46,958 nucleotides of DNA from positions 1 to 46,958 of the forward strand of contig JAHLYQ010000002.1 of NCBI GenBank assembly GCA_025127975.1, read 5' to 3'. A program made the position numbers and the translations under genes. Of this stretch, positions 1 through 7,945 are shown piece by piece; position 1 is the first letter of the stretch, and each line of letters starts with the position of its first letter. The notes below the pieces were generated by a model. The model had not been told where the DNA came from, ran no database searches, and saw only the letters and a list, made by a program, of their open reading frames with translations. The DNA comes from Synechococcus sp. CS-1331 (GTDB lineage Bacteria > Cyanobacteriota > Cyanobacteriia > PCC-6307 > Cyanobiaceae).

Positions 1-273
1 GGCAATCAGCTCAGCCTCTCGGCTGCGCCAGTCCAGGCTGCGCAGTTGATCCGCCAGCACCACCCCCTGCACCGGCCCCCCTTCCGGCAGCGCCACTTCA
101 AATGGGTATCCCTTCACCCTGCTGGTGATGGGACACACCAAGGCAAGGCCAACCTTGCTGTTGTACGTCGATGGCGACACCACCAATGCCGGGCGGCGTC
201 CAGCCTGTTCACGCCCACTCTGTGTTGTGAAGCTGAGCCAGATCAGATCTCCGCGCTCCGGTGCTCTCACCAC
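1..273 (-). CDS. mazF: MazF/PemK-type mRNA endonuclease toxin, partial
   Basis: Toxin half of a type II toxin-antitoxin pair; MazF proteins cleave mRNA at short motifs and are held inactive by MazE. The 91 visible codons are open to the left window edge, so the C-terminus is missing. Visible family features are the start RGDLIWLSF, then GREQAGRRPALVVSP, the YNSKVGLALVCPIT strand and GYPFEVALP, followed by VVLADQLRSLDWR, all in the usual MazF order. The start is GTG at 273 or the next GTG at 270; both overlap the mazE stop by a few bases, which implies coupled translation. The beginning looks intact. Family assignment is firm from motifs; activity and cleavage site cannot be judged. Confidence 0.85.
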   Translation of the reverse strand, partial: MVRAPERGDLIWLSFTTQSGREQAGRRPALVVSPSTYNSKVGLALVCPITSRVKGYPFEVALPEGGPVQGVVLADQLRSLDWRSREAELIA

Positions 274-503
274 ACTTCCGCACCGCTGGCCTCACCCCAG
301 TCAGTTGTGTTGTGTTGGTTCTCAGCCGTGATCTCAGCCAGTAGGGCCTCCAGGTGGATCGCCTCTGCGGGCCAGGCGAGCAAGGCACCGGCCTCCACCT
401 TCAGCTCCATTTCACTGCCGGAGCCCACACCCAGCTCGGCGGCATAGGCCTTGGGGATCCTCAGCCCCAGGCTGTTGCCCCAGGCCTGCACCTTCACTTT
501 CAC
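267..503 (-). CDS. mazE: MazE antitoxin, AbrB/SpoVT-like DNA-binding domain
   Basis: 78-residue antitoxin of the mazEF pair. Residues 1-45 carry the swapped-hairpin AbrB fold signature (MKVKVQAWGNSLGLRIPKA), which binds the operon promoter. The acidic C-terminal part should wrap around and neutralise MazF. The start is GTG. A good -10 hexamer (TATACT on the minus strand, 532-527) lies about 25 bases upstream, but I see no clear -35. The gene overlaps mazF by 4-7 bases, the standard antitoxin-first order. MazE normally represses its own promoter together with MazF; that is family knowledge, not shown here. Confidence 0.85.
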   Translation of the reverse strand: MKVKVQAWGNSLGLRIPKAYAAELGVGSGSEMELKVEAGALLAWPAEAIHLEALLAEITAENQHNTTDWGEASGAEVW

Positions 504-648
504 CGCAGCTCAGCCCGAATAGCCAAAGTATATCCATAGTTCTCACGGCATGGAGCTTCTGCCAAGCACCCGCCCGGCTTCCGTTGGCTGCGCCCCGCCA
601 CCACCCTGATCACGGCTCCGGTGCATCTGGATCAACACTGTTCAGGAA

Positions 649-667
649 TCTGTACAGCCCGTACAGA
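649..667. repeat. Short GTAC-type inverted repeat upstream of mazE
   Basis: TCTGTAC-AGCCC-GTACAGA: perfect 7-base arms around a 5-base centre. It lies in the 218-base gap between the stop of the amidase-like gene (722) and the mazE start (503). It resembles the TGTACA-type palindromes at 6943 and 12881 but its half-site spacing is one base longer. It may be an operator for mazEF or a weak hairpin; no T-run follows. The rest of this gap shows nothing else I can support. Confidence 0.4.
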
Positions 668-721
668 ATTTCGGACAGTGCCTGAGCTGACCGCTCCCAG
701 TTCCGAACCCAGAATTGCCCC

Positions 722-1654
722 TCAGCCGCCGCGGCGCTCGGCCAGGGCAAAGGGATCGAAGCTGGCGCTGATCCCAAACTCCTCGGCAAACTCCAGCACC
801 CGACACCAGGCCCGCCCCTCGCGCAGGATCCCCCGCAGGATTACCGGCGCCAGGGCCTGCTGCAGCGTGATCTCCACCAGCGGCCAGCCCACCGAGGCCT
901 GCACCGCATCCTCCCGGAAAAGCGGCACCACATCGAGGGCGCCCACGAGAATCCGACGCCGCTGCCCATCCCACTCAAACCCAAGCCCGTAGCGCTCCAG
1001 CAGCTCGGCGGCCAGGGCCCAACTGCTGCCGTGTTCATCGATCGCGGTGGCCAGGGGCTCGCCGCGCGCCTGGATGGCGCTGCTGCGCACAAACTGCAAA
1101 GGCTCAGGCGCAGGCGCCGTCTCCGCACCCGCTGCACCCACTTCACCCGCTGCACCCACTGCACCCGCCTCGCCCCGCAGGATCTGGCGCACCCGCTGGC
1201 GCAGCTGCTCACCGCCAGTGGGCGGGCCGCCCTTCTCCAGCTGAAGAAGGTCCCAGCGCTCGCCAGTACCGCCCCAGATCACCGGGCCGTAGTTGTCGTG
1301 GGGCTGGCGCCCGTCGCGGTTGGCGGCGGCCTCGGCGTGGGTCATCAGCCGCTGGATGGTGATGGCGCCTGCATCCCAGCCCCAACTGCGGGCCACGGCG
1401 GCGGCCTCCTGGCAGAGGGCCTCCAGCTGCAAGGGGGTGGGCGGAATGGTCCAGGGATCGGGGCGCCCGCCCATGCAGGCGCAGCTCAACGCAATCGCAT
1501 TGCTGTTGCGCCGCCAGGTGTGGGCCGGCAGGTCCACCGCGTAGCTATGCAGCCGCTGCACCTGGCCATCGCCGCGGATGATCGAGTGGTAGAGACCGCT
1601 GCGCACCCAGGTGTAGGCCGTCGCGGCCCAGTGCAGATAGATAGTGGCGGCCAT
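722..1654 (-). CDS. N-acetylmuramoyl-L-alanine amidase-like protein
   Basis: 310 residues. The N-terminal ~155 residues resemble the peptidoglycan amidase 2 / PGRP fold: YLHWAAT supplies the first histidine, GLYHSII follows, then NSNAIALSCACMGG, MTHAEAA with the second histidine, and ERWDLLQL with an acidic residue where a third zinc ligand is expected. A low-complexity Ala/Gly/Glu linker (~190-215) leads to a C-terminal domain of unknown type that contains a beta-rich stretch (LGFEWDGQRRRILVG). I chose ATG 1654 because the protein reads as a family N-terminus from there; in-frame starts at 1759 (ATG) and 1765 (GTG) would add low-quality sequence. No signal peptide is visible. It is the last gene downstream of the rhamnose operon. 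Catalytic activity is inferred. Confidence 0.6.
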   Translation of the reverse strand: MAATIYLHWAATAYTWVRSGLYHSIIRGDGQVQRLHSYAVDLPAHTWRRNSNAIALSCACMGGRPDPWTIPPTPLQLEALCQEAAAVARSWGWDAGAITIQRLMTHAEAAANRDGRQPHDNYGPVIWGGTGERWDLLQLEKGGPPTGGEQLRQRVRQILRGEAGAVGAAGEVGAAGAETAPAPEPLQFVRSSAIQARGEPLATAIDEHGSSWALAAELLERYGLGFEWDGQRRRILVGALDVVPLFREDAVQASVGWPLVEITLQQALAPVILRGILREGRAWCRVLEFAEEFGISASFDPFALAERRGG

Positions 1655-1792
1655 CGCCGGTTGTTTGCTTGCTTGGCGCCCCCTTCGGCTAGCCAATGGA
1701 TGGTCAAGACTAGGGATTGGCAAAGGGATTAGCAATTCGCCCTGACCAATTACGGCCATGGGCACAACGAAAGCAGCAGGCTGCCCCCCGGC

Positions 1793-2686
1793 TCAGTTCG
1801 CCGGCCTCACCTCAGCCAACACCACTCCCAACACCTCAGCCAAGGCCGCTCGCCAATGTTGGGGCTCGAGCCCGAGGGCGGCCCGGCTGGCGCTGCATTC
1901 GAGCAAGGAGTAGCTGGGGCGCAGGGCCGGGGTGGGGTATTCGGCGCTGGTGAGGGGCCGCACGCTGGCGGCCCGCTCCAGCAGGCCAGCCGCCACGCCA
2001 AGCTCGCCGATCGCCACCGCGAAGTCATACCAACTGGCCGCACCGGCATCGCTCCAGTGCAAAATGCGAGGTTGGTCGGCGCCGGCGGGGGCCCCCAGCC
2101 CGATCGCCCGCCAGCAGGCCGCCGCCAGGGTGTGGGTGCTGGTGGGGCAACCCACCTGGTCGGCCACCACGCCGATCTGGGGCCGCTCGCGGTGGAGCCG
2201 CAGCATGGTGCGGCAAAAGTTCTGACCCACCGGGCCATACACCCAACTGGTGCGCAGCACCCGGGCACCGGCCAACTGCAGCGCCGCCACCTCGCCGGCG
2301 GCCTTGCTGGCGCCGTACATCCCGAGCGGATCGAGTGGCTGGCCGGGGCGGTAGGGGGAACCCTGGGCGCCGTTGAAGACAAAGTCTGTACTCACCTGCA
2401 GCAACCGGCCCCCCGTGGACGCCAGCGCTTCAGCAAAGGCCGCCGGGGCGCCGCCATTGACGGCCTGGGCAAGCTCCGGCTCGCTTTCGGCCCTATCCAC
2501 CGCCGTATAGGCGCCGGCATTGAGCACCCAGGCCGGCCTGTGCTCAAACACCGCTGCGGCGCAGGCCTGCGGATCGGCCAGGTCCAGCTCGGCCCGGCCG
2601 CAGGCAATCAGCCCTACCCCCTCGGGCCTGGAGTGGATCAGGGCCTGGCCCAGCTGGCCGGCAGCGCCGGTGAGCAATACCTTCAC
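1793..2686 (-). CDS. rfbD: dTDP-4-dehydrorhamnose reductase
   Basis: Last step of dTDP-L-rhamnose synthesis: NAD(P)H-dependent reduction of dTDP-4-keto-L-rhamnose. 297 residues, normal for RmlD. The N-terminal Rossmann motif is LLTGAAGQLGQAL, and YGASKAAGE supplies the SDR Tyr-x-x-x-Lys pair. VSTDFVFNG and RTSWVYGPVGQNF are typical RmlD blocks. The start is GTG at 2686, just before the Rossmann strand; the open frame continues upstream only through sequence belonging to rfbB. It lies 43 bases after rfbB in the same direction, and the spacer is rich in GGGGCT-type repeats (about 2709-2731). Confidence 0.92.
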   Translation of the reverse strand: MKVLLTGAAGQLGQALIHSRPEGVGLIACGRAELDLADPQACAAAVFEHRPAWVLNAGAYTAVDRAESEPELAQAVNGGAPAAFAEALASTGGRLLQVSTDFVFNGAQGSPYRPGQPLDPLGMYGASKAAGEVAALQLAGARVLRTSWVYGPVGQNFCRTMLRLHRERPQIGVVADQVGCPTSTHTLAAACWRAIGLGAPAGADQPRILHWSDAGAASWYDFAVAIGELGVAAGLLERAASVRPLTSAEYPTPALRPSYSLLECSASRAALGLEPQHWRAALAEVLGVVLAEVRPAN

Positions 2687-2729
2687 AGGTCGTACGGGTA
2701 CACGAGAGGGGCTGGGGCTAGGGCTGGGG

Positions 2730-3839
2730 CTAAGCAGAGGGATGGGAAGCCGCCGCCCTGGTGCCAATCCGCTGGCCCTGGTAGCCGGCCTGGGCCTGCA
2801 CCCGCCCACACCAGGCCAGGTTGTCGAGATACCAGCGCACCGTTGCCCCAAGGCCCTCTTCGAAGCTGTGGCCAGGCCGCCAGCCCAGTTCGCTGGTGAT
2901 TTTGGCCGCATCGATCGCGTAGCGCCGGTCATGGCCGGGGCGATCGGTCACCGGCGTAATCAGGCGTCCATGGGGGGCGCCCTCGGGCCGCAGCTGATCC
3001 ATCAAGCTGCAGATCGCCTCCACCACCTGCTTGTTGGTGCGTTCGCTCGGGCTGCCATGGTCGCCCGCCCCGCCCACGCAGTAGCTCTGGCCCAGGCGTC
3101 CCCGGGTCGCCGCCAGCAGCAGGGCCTCCACGTGGTCTTCCACGTAGAGCCAGTCGCGCACGTTGGCGCCATCGCCGTAGAGCGGAATCGGCTCACCCGC
3201 CGCCGCCTTGAGGATCACCACCGGGATCAGCTTCTCGGGGAACTGCCAGGGGCCGTAGTTGTTGGAGCAGTTGGTGAGCACCACCGGCAGGCCATAGGTG
3301 TGGTGCCAGGCGCTCACCAGGTGATCGCTCGCCGCCTTGCTCGCCGAATAGGGGCTGCGGGGGTCGTAGGGGGTGGTTTCTGAAAAGCGACCCTCGGGCC
3401 CCAGGGAGCCAAACACCTCATCGGTACTGATGTGGTGGAAGCGAAAGCGCTCCTGTCGCTCGCTGGCCAGGGCCTCCCAGTGGGTCCGCACCGCCTGCAG
3501 CAGGTTGAAGCTGCCCGTCACATTGCTCTCAATGAAGGCGCCGGGCCCATCGATCGAGCGGTCCACATGGCTTTCCGCCGCCAGGTGCATCACCAGGTCT
3601 GGGTCAGCCACGCGCACGGCCTCGGCCGTGGCGGCCGCGTCGGCGAGGTCCACCTTCAGGAGCTGGTGGCGCGGGTTAGGGCCAATGCTGGTCAGGTCGC
3701 TGGCGTAGCCGACCTTGTCGAGGTTGAACACGGCCGCGGTCGTATCGCGCAGCAGGCGGCGCACCACCGCCCCGCCGATGAAGCCGGCGCCGCCGGTCAC
3801 CAGCACCCGATCAATACCGGCAGGGAGCAGGTCAGTCAT
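2730..3839 (-). CDS. rfbB: dTDP-glucose 4,6-dehydratase
   Basis: Second step of dTDP-L-rhamnose synthesis: NAD-dependent oxidation and dehydration of dTDP-glucose. 369 residues from ATG 3839. Visible: Rossmann motif VTGGAGFIGGAVVRRLL, HLAAESHVDRS, STDEVFGSL with the Thr-Asp-Glu active-site block, YSASKAASDHL with the Tyr-x-x-x-Lys pair, and NNYGPWQFPEKLIP. An upstream in-frame start at 3863 would overlap the preceding gene by 11 bases, so the downstream ATG that opens directly onto the fold is preferred. The gene is separated from rfbA and rfbC by an unrelated small gene, so its transcription may also come from the internal promoter at 4270-4298. Confidence 0.93.
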   Translation of the reverse strand: MTDLLPAGIDRVLVTGGAGFIGGAVVRRLLRDTTAAVFNLDKVGYASDLTSIGPNPRHQLLKVDLADAAATAEAVRVADPDLVMHLAAESHVDRSIDGPGAFIESNVTGSFNLLQAVRTHWEALASERQERFRFHHISTDEVFGSLGPEGRFSETTPYDPRSPYSASKAASDHLVSAWHHTYGLPVVLTNCSNNYGPWQFPEKLIPVVILKAAAGEPIPLYGDGANVRDWLYVEDHVEALLLAATRGRLGQSYCVGGAGDHGSPSERTNKQVVEAICSLMDQLRPEGAPHGRLITPVTDRPGHDRRYAIDAAKITSELGWRPGHSFEEGLGATVRWYLDNLAWCGRVQAQAGYQGQRIGTRAAASHPSA

Positions 3840-3852
3840 CTCAAATTCAGGC

Positions 3853-4230
3853 TCAGGCGGCATCCAGCCGGCGGTCGAAGATCAGGGTCTTGGCGACAGG
3901 GTTTGCTTTGGCCATGAATGCCAGGGTGCGCTCCATCCCCTGCTGCTTGAGGAAATTTGCCTGCACCAGGGCCCTGAGGGTTTCGACGGTGTGGCTCTGC
4001 TGGCTGTTGGACACCTCATCGAGCACGGCAGCAACCACCACCGGCCAGTAGGTGCCGCGGGGAAGGCCGGCCGCTTCGCAGTAGTCAGCTGGGGCAACAT
4101 CCACCTCAGGGGAGTGGCGAATGGCATAGAGGCCCTTGCGATGCAGGGCTTCGAGCTCCTCAACCCGGCGGTCGGCACCACTGGAAGCCGCAATCCAGCG
4201 ATCGAGCAGCGCAATGAATTTATTTATCAT
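3853..4230 (-). CDS. Unknown 125-residue protein inside the rhamnose operon
   Basis: I do not recognise this protein. It begins MINKFIALLDRWI and is mixed charged and helical, with no membrane segment, signal peptide or cysteine cluster. A phrase YCEAAGLPRGTYWPV looks like a conserved core. It sits between rfbC (stop 4360) and rfbB (start 3839). ATG 4230 was chosen because a G-rich ribosome site (GGGGGG) precedes it and a sigma-70-like promoter lies 40 bases further up. A TTG at 4338 would extend the frame but would place that promoter inside the gene. The last codons end 13 bases before rfbB. It could be a later insertion into the operon or a regulator of the envelope genes; neither is shown. 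Confidence 0.6.
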   Translation of the reverse strand: MINKFIALLDRWIAASSGADRRVEELEALHRKGLYAIRHSPEVDVAPADYCEAAGLPRGTYWPVVVAAVLDEVSNSQQSHTVETLRALVQANFLKQQGMERTLAFMAKANPVAKTLIFDRRLDAA

Positions 4231-4269
4231 CAGCCCCCCTGCCGGAACGGCGCGGCTCGTATCAGCAGA

Positions 4270-4298
4270 GTTATATCGATCCAGCCAGCCGATCGCAA
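4270..4298 (-). promoter_or_regulatory. Sigma-70-type promoter inside the rfb cluster
   Basis: Reading the minus strand: TTGCGA (4298-4293), a 17-base spacer, then TATAAC (4275-4270). Both hexamers are close to consensus at optimal spacing, in a locally less GC-rich stretch. The start codon at 4230 lies about 40 bases downstream. It would drive the unknown gene and probably rfbB-rfbD independently of rfbA-rfbC. Sequence match only. Confidence 0.55.
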
Positions 4299-4359
4299 TA
4301 GAGCCAGCCGCCCCTGCCCAGGCCCGCGCCGGGGTCAACAGGCTTTCGCCAATTCTGCA

Positions 4360-4971
4360 TTAATAAGTCGCAATGGCTGTTAAGTCGAACCGATCGGCTG
4401 CGCCCAGCTCCGCCAGCAGCGGGGCCGCCCCATCCTTCTCGGAAAGCAGGGGGGCAGTCTCTAGTTGGGGCCAGCCAATCGCCAGGTCGGGATCGTCCCA
4501 GCGCAGGGCCCGCTCACAGCTGCGGCTCCAGAAGTCGGTGGTCTTGTAGAGCACTTCGGCGTGCTCGCTGAGGGTGAGGAAGCCATGGGCGAAGCCCACC
4601 GGGATCCAGAGCTGCTGGTGATTGGCGGCGCTCAGCTCAGCCCCCAACCACTGGCCAAAGCTGGGCGAGCCACGGCGCAGATCCACTGCCACATCAAAGA
4701 TCGACCCCAGCACGCAACGCACCAACTTGGCCTGGGGGTGGGGCGGCAGCTGCCAGTGCAGCCCGCGCAGCACGCCCCGGGCCGAGCGGGAGTGGTTGTC
4801 CTGGACGAAGGGCACGGGGCTCTGGCCATGGGCCGCCAGCAGCTCCTGCCAGCGCTCCCCATTCCAACTCTCCAGAAAAAAGCCGCGATCGTCGCCGAAC
4901 ACCTGGGGCGTCAGCAGCAGGGGGCCCTCCACCACGGCCCCACCAGAACCCCGCAACGACTCAGCCCGCAT
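4360..4971 (-). CDS. rfbC: dTDP-4-dehydrorhamnose 3,5-epimerase
   Basis: Third step of dTDP-L-rhamnose synthesis: epimerises C3 and C5 of the 4-keto sugar. 203 residues from ATG 4971. RmlC cupin blocks are visible: [30 protein letters not shown] with the catalytic His, [19 protein letters not shown], and [14 protein letters not shown]. The C-terminal part contains YKTTDFWS. The start overlaps the end of rfbA by 11 bases, so the two are probably translationally coupled. The open frame extends upstream only through rfbA coding sequence. Confidence 0.93.
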   Translation of the reverse strand: MRAESLRGSGGAVVEGPLLLTPQVFGDDRGFFLESWNGERWQELLAAHGQSPVPFVQDNHSRSARGVLRGLHWQLPPHPQAKLVRCVLGSIFDVAVDLRRGSPSFGQWLGAELSAANHQQLWIPVGFAHGFLTLSEHAEVLYKTTDFWSRSCERALRWDDPDLAIGWPQLETAPLLSEKDGAAPLLAELGAADRFDLTAIATY

Positions 4972-5881
4972 CGCCACTCTCCAGCAACTGCAATAAATAA
5001 TCGCCGTAGCCGCTCTTGCGCAACGCCAGGGCCAGGGCCTCAAGCTGGGCGCCGCTGATCCAGCCCATCCGCCAGGCCACCTCCTCCGGGCATCCCACCT
5101 TCAGCCCCTGGCGGTGTTCCAGGGTGCGGATGTAGCTGCCGGCCTCATGCAGGGAATCGCAGGTGCCCGTATCGAGCCAGGCCATGCCGCGGCCCATCAG
5201 TTCCACCTGCAGCAGCCCCTCCTCCAGATACTGGCGGTTGAGGTCGGTGATCTCCAGCTCGCCGCGGGCCGAGGGCAGCACCCGCCGCGCCCGCTCCACC
5301 ACGGTGTCGTCGTAGAAATAGAGGCCGGTCACCGCAAAGCGGGAGCGGGGTTTGGCGGGCTTCTCCTCAATGCTCAGCACCCGCCCATCGCCGGCAAACT
5401 CCACCACGCCGTAGCGCTCGGGATCGCGCACCGGGTAGGCAAACACCGTGGCCCCCGCCCTGCCGCCATTGGTGGCCTGCAGCTGGGGGCTGAGGTCGTG
5501 ACCATGGAACAGGTTGTCGCCCAGCACCAGGGCCGCCGGCGCACCGGCGAGGAAATCAGCGCCGATCAAAAAGGCCTGGGCCAGCCCATCAGGGTTGGCC
5601 TGAACGGCGTACTCAATCGCCATGCCCCAGGCGGAGCCATCGCCGAGCAGCCGCTCAAAGGCGGCCCGGTCGTGGGGGGTGGTGATGATCAGCACCTCCC
5701 GGATCCCCGCCAGCATCAGGGTGCTGAGCGGGTAGTAGACCATCGGCTTGTCGAAGACCGGCAGCAACTGCTTGCTCACCGCCTGGGTGATCGGGTGCAA
5801 CCGGGTGCCACTGCCCCCGGCCAGGATGATGCCCTTGCGTTGCTGCACCGATCGCCCTTTGTCTCCGGGTAATGCTGCCAT
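4961..5881 (-). CDS. rfbA: Glucose-1-phosphate thymidylyltransferase
   Basis: First step of dTDP-L-rhamnose synthesis: glucose-1-phosphate plus dTTP gives dTDP-glucose. About 306 residues from ATG 5881, or 295 from GTG 5848; RmlA proteins usually begin only a few residues before the [15 protein letters not shown] nucleotide-binding loop, so either start is possible. Other family blocks: [46 protein letters not shown] and [13 protein letters not shown]. The ATG at 5881 overlaps the ATG of the divergent GNAT gene, which favours the shorter start or shared control. First gene of the rhamnose operon. Confidence 0.92.
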   Translation of the reverse strand: MAALPGDKGRSVQQRKGIILAGGSGTRLHPITQAVSKQLLPVFDKPMVYYPLSTLMLAGIREVLIITTPHDRAAFERLLGDGSAWGMAIEYAVQANPDGLAQAFLIGADFLAGAPAALVLGDNLFHGHDLSPQLQATNGGRAGATVFAYPVRDPERYGVVEFAGDGRVLSIEEKPAKPRSRFAVTGLYFYDDTVVERARRVLPSARGELEITDLNRQYLEEGLLQVELMGRGMAWLDTGTCDSLHEAGSYIRTLEHRQGLKVGCPEEVAWRMGWISGAQLEALALALRKSGYGDYLLQLLESGDAG

Positions 5882-6347
5882 GGACGCACCGCGACTCCTG
5901 ATCCATGCCCCAGGGGCACCCGGCCTGCGCTGGCTGGGGCTGGGCCCGGGCCTGTGGCCGAGCCGCGGGCTGTGGAAGCTGCAACGGCTCCTCAACCAGC
6001 ACGCCTTCTGGGCCCAAGGGCGCAGCCTCGGCCAGCTGCGCCAGATGCTGGCCGGCAGTGCGGCGGTGGTGAGCATCTGGCGCGGCAAGCGGTTGGTGGG
6101 ATTCGGGCGGGCCAGCAGCGATGGCGTCTTCCGCGCCGTGCTCTGGGATGTGGTGATCCCGCCAGACCTCCAGGGCCAGGGGCTGGGCCGCCAGTTGGTG
6201 GAGGCCCTGCTGGCGGCCCCAGCCCTGCGCGGCGTGACCCGCACTTACCTGATGACCACCAACAGCGCCAGCTTCTACCGGCAGCTGGGCTTCAGCGACG
6301 CCGCCCCCCAGGAGCTGCTGGTGAAACAGAGCTCCTCCACCGGGTAA
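5880..6347 (+). CDS. GNAT-family N-acetyltransferase
   Basis: 155 residues. The acetyl-CoA binding core is clear: [26 protein letters not shown] (motif A with Q-x-x-G-x-G, about residues 85-110), and [16 protein letters not shown] at the C-terminus (motif B). The N-terminal part ([20 protein letters not shown]) looks like a cyanobacterial subfamily without known substrate. ATG 5880 fits the length of the domain; further upstream the frame runs antisense through rfbA. Its last ~10 codons overlap in antisense the remnant of the PIN toxin tail. The acetylated substrate is unknown. Confidence 0.8.
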   Translation: MDAPRLLIHAPGAPGLRWLGLGPGLWPSRGLWKLQRLLNQHAFWAQGRSLGQLRQMLAGSAAVVSIWRGKRLVGFGRASSDGVFRAVLWDVVIPPDLQGQGLGRQLVEALLAAPALRGVTRTYLMTTNSASFYRQLGFSDAAPQELLVKQSSSTG

Positions 6348-6374
6348 GACATCAGGCCAGCAGCTGCTGCCAAG

Positions 6375-6713
6375 TCAGGTTTGAGGGTCACCGGCAGCAA
6401 GCCCAGCCGCCAGGCCAGGTCGATAGCGCTGCCAGTGACGCACCATCGCAAAGTCGTCAGGCTCGAAACACACCACCGGGCAACGCTCGGCGAGAAAGGC
6501 ATCCAGAAGCTCACGTTGCGGCAAGCCAGTGAGCTCCCCCTCAAACTCCAGCACGCTCCAGGCACTCACCATCAGCAGGCCACCGCCGACCTGCTCCAAC
6601 CAATCCAGTGCGGCAGCCCCGTCAGGCCCCGGCACCAGCAGTGCCCGCAACAAGGAGACATCAAGCAGCCGGCCATGGCTGCCCATCCGCCGCCAGGGAT
6701 CAAACGGCTCCAT
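6375..6713 (-). pseudogene. PIN-domain (VapC-like) toxin, frameshifted near the C-terminus
   Basis: 112 residues as read. The N-terminal strand LLDVSLLRALLVPG carries the first PIN acidic residue and MVSAWSVLEFEGEL the second, followed by CFEPDDFAMVRHWQRYRPGL. The frame then ends abruptly in AAGDPQT. A neighbouring frame continues with AIDLAWRLGLLPVTLKPDL and [14 protein letters not shown], which is what a PIN C-terminus should look like. So a deletion or frameshift near 6395-6425 has removed the last acidic residues. PIN toxins are RNases needing three to four acidic residues, so this copy is probably inactive. It overlaps the antitoxin stop by 14 bases. If a sequencing error caused the shift, the gene would be intact. 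Confidence 0.6.
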
Positions 6714-6903
6714 GGCTTGCCTCGTGGTGTAGGCGACGTAAGCGCTCAAGCCACTGCTGGGCCGTGGGATCTGCCGAGGGCTCAAAAACCAGCCGCGCCA
6801 CCGGCTTGCCATGGCGGCTAATCACCACCGGCTCACCGGCCCGCACCCGATCAACCAATCCGGAGAGCTGTTGGCGAGCCTGGGCCAGTGGAACGGTGGT
6901 CAT
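6700..6903 (-). CDS. Phd/YefM-family antitoxin
   Basis: 67-residue antitoxin. The N-terminal MTTVPLAQARQQLSGLVDRV and VVISRHGKPVARLV match the Phd/YefM DNA-binding dimer domain; the rest (about residues 40-67) should bind the toxin. ATG 6903 is chosen because the family starts a few residues before the AQARQQL helix; the frame upstream is low-quality. A 26-base palindrome 40 bases upstream (6943-6968) is a likely autoregulatory operator. Downstream it overlaps the PIN toxin. The antitoxin looks intact even though its partner appears broken. Confidence 0.82.
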   Translation of the reverse strand: MTTVPLAQARQQLSGLVDRVRAGEPVVISRHGKPVARLVFEPSADPTAQQWLERLRRLHHEASHGAV

Positions 6904-6942
6904 GGCGGCGGGATCGGTTAGGGGTTGATCCAGGGCTCTCCA

Positions 6943-6968
6943 GGAGGTTGTACATCTGTACAACCTCC
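6943..6968. promoter_or_regulatory. 26-bp palindrome upstream of the Phd antitoxin
   Basis: GGAGGTTGTACA, centre TC, TGTACAACCTCC: perfect 12-base arms. It lies 40 bases upstream of the antitoxin start, where toxin-antitoxin autoregulatory operators normally sit. A closely similar element occurs at 12881-12906; both are followed by CTAA and preceded by a GGCTC-like stretch, so the homology extends beyond the palindrome. Operator function is inference. Confidence 0.6.
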
Positions 6969-7039
6969 CTAAGCACCTCGGCAGACACCCCCAGGGTTCC
7001 CACAAGCAGCCCGCACGGGAACAGGCCCCCAGAGACAGC

Positions 7040-7531
7040 TCAGGCCGGCAGTGCCGCCATCAAGCTGCCCATCTCGAGGGCCTGGAGGGCGTAATTCCAG
7101 CCCAGGTTGCTCTTGATGCCGGCCCGCTCCAGGGCCTGTTGCAGGGTGTCGGTGGTGAGTACGCCAAAGATCACCGGCACGCCGGTGGCACGGCTCACGG
7201 CAGCCACGCCCTTGCTCACCTCGGCCACCACCACATCGAAGTGGGGCGTATCGCCACGGATCACCGCCCCCAGGGTGATTACCACTTGGTAGCGCCCGCT
7301 GGCTGCCAGTCGCTGGGCCACCAGGGGAATCTCGTAGCTGCCGGGCACCCAGGCCACATCCAGCTGGGCACTGCCGGAGCCGTCGCCAGAGCCAATATCG
7401 ATGCCGTGGCGGCCCAGGCAGTCGAGGCAGCCGCTGAGCAGCTTGCCGGTCACCAGGTCGTTGAAGCGGGCGACCACCACGGCGATGCGCAGACCACCCG
7501 TGTCCGTAAACCGGCCCTCAAAAATCGCCAA
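7040..7531 (-). CDS. ribH: 6,7-dimethyl-8-ribityllumazine synthase
   Basis: Penultimate riboflavin step: condenses the ribityl-aminopyrimidine with dihydroxybutanone phosphate. 163 residues, normal length. Visible blocks: [51 protein letters not shown] with the catalytic histidine, [21 protein letters not shown], and the terminal [11 protein letters not shown]. The start is TTG at 7531, three bases after the psbZ stop, so it is probably cotranscribed and coupled with psbZ. Downstream, a 6-base inverted repeat with a long loop (near 7000-7020) is too weak to call as a terminator. Confidence 0.95.
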   Translation of the reverse strand: MAIFEGRFTDTGGLRIAVVVARFNDLVTGKLLSGCLDCLGRHGIDIGSGDGSGSAQLDVAWVPGSYEIPLVAQRLAASGRYQVVITLGAVIRGDTPHFDVVVAEVSKGVAAVSRATGVPVIFGVLTTDTLQQALERAGIKSNLGWNYALQALEMGSLMAALPA

Positions 7532-7534
7532 TCG

Positions 7535-7723
7535 TCAGACCACGAAAAGACTCATACCCCAGTTGACCAGCACAAGCGCCACCCAGGCAATGCCCCCGAG
7601 CAGAATCAGGCGGTTGGAGCGGCCCGAATCCTCACTGCTGGCGTAGAGCACCGGCACCGCCACGATCAGGGCAAACGACAGCACCACCAGGGCCAGAACG
7701 GTGAGGGTGTTGAGGATCTGCAT
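7535..7723 (-). CDS. psbZ: Photosystem II protein Z
   Basis: 62-residue thylakoid membrane subunit of photosystem II (Ycf9). It has two hydrophobic helices (about residues 4-25 and 39-60) joined by a polar stretch with SSEDSGRSN. The conserved N-terminal phrase is [20 protein letters not shown] and the end is SLFVV, as in other PsbZ proteins; length is exactly as expected. It is cotranscribed with ribH, three bases downstream. Its presence is one of the strongest signs that the genome is cyanobacterial. Confidence 0.93.
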   Translation of the reverse strand: MQILNTLTVLALVVLSFALIVAVPVLYASSEDSGRSNRLILLGGIAWVALVLVNWGMSLFVV

Positions 7724-7751
7724 AGATCAGCAGCGGCGCTTTGCCGGTCAG

Positions 7752-7871
7752 TTGGGGGATTCTCACACGCAGGACCAGGCCTCCAGCACCGTTGCTTCAC
7801 AACTCGATGCCAGCCCCAAGAAGATCGACCAGAGCTACGTTCTACGCAAGCGTGGTCGACGCTATGGCTGA
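7752..7871 (+). CDS. Possible small basic protein upstream of mutS
   Basis: A 39-residue open frame from TTG 7752 to TGA 7869-7871, in the 222-base gap between divergent psbZ and mutS. It starts [12 protein letters not shown] and ends in a strikingly basic tail, [18 protein letters not shown] do not recognise it, and the start codon is weak (no clear ribosome site). The tail looks protein-like rather than random, and the gap is otherwise empty. It could also be chance. Confidence 0.25.
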   Translation: MGDSHTQDQASSTVASQLDASPKKIDQSYVLRKRGRRYG

Positions 7872-7945
7872 AACGCTCTGGCCACCGCCTTAGCCCACCA
7901 GGCCAGCGCACCTACCATCAGCTCCCCCCGAGCAACCCCATCGCC

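Noticed and set aside
6943..6968. LexA (SOS) box
   Set aside because: The GTAC-N4-GTAC core fits, but flanking bases differ from the consensus I recall and the adjacent gene is an antitoxin.
7139..7945. N-terminal extension of mutS by about 270 residues
   Set aside because: The open frame runs antisense through ribH and psbZ; MutS domains start after 7946.
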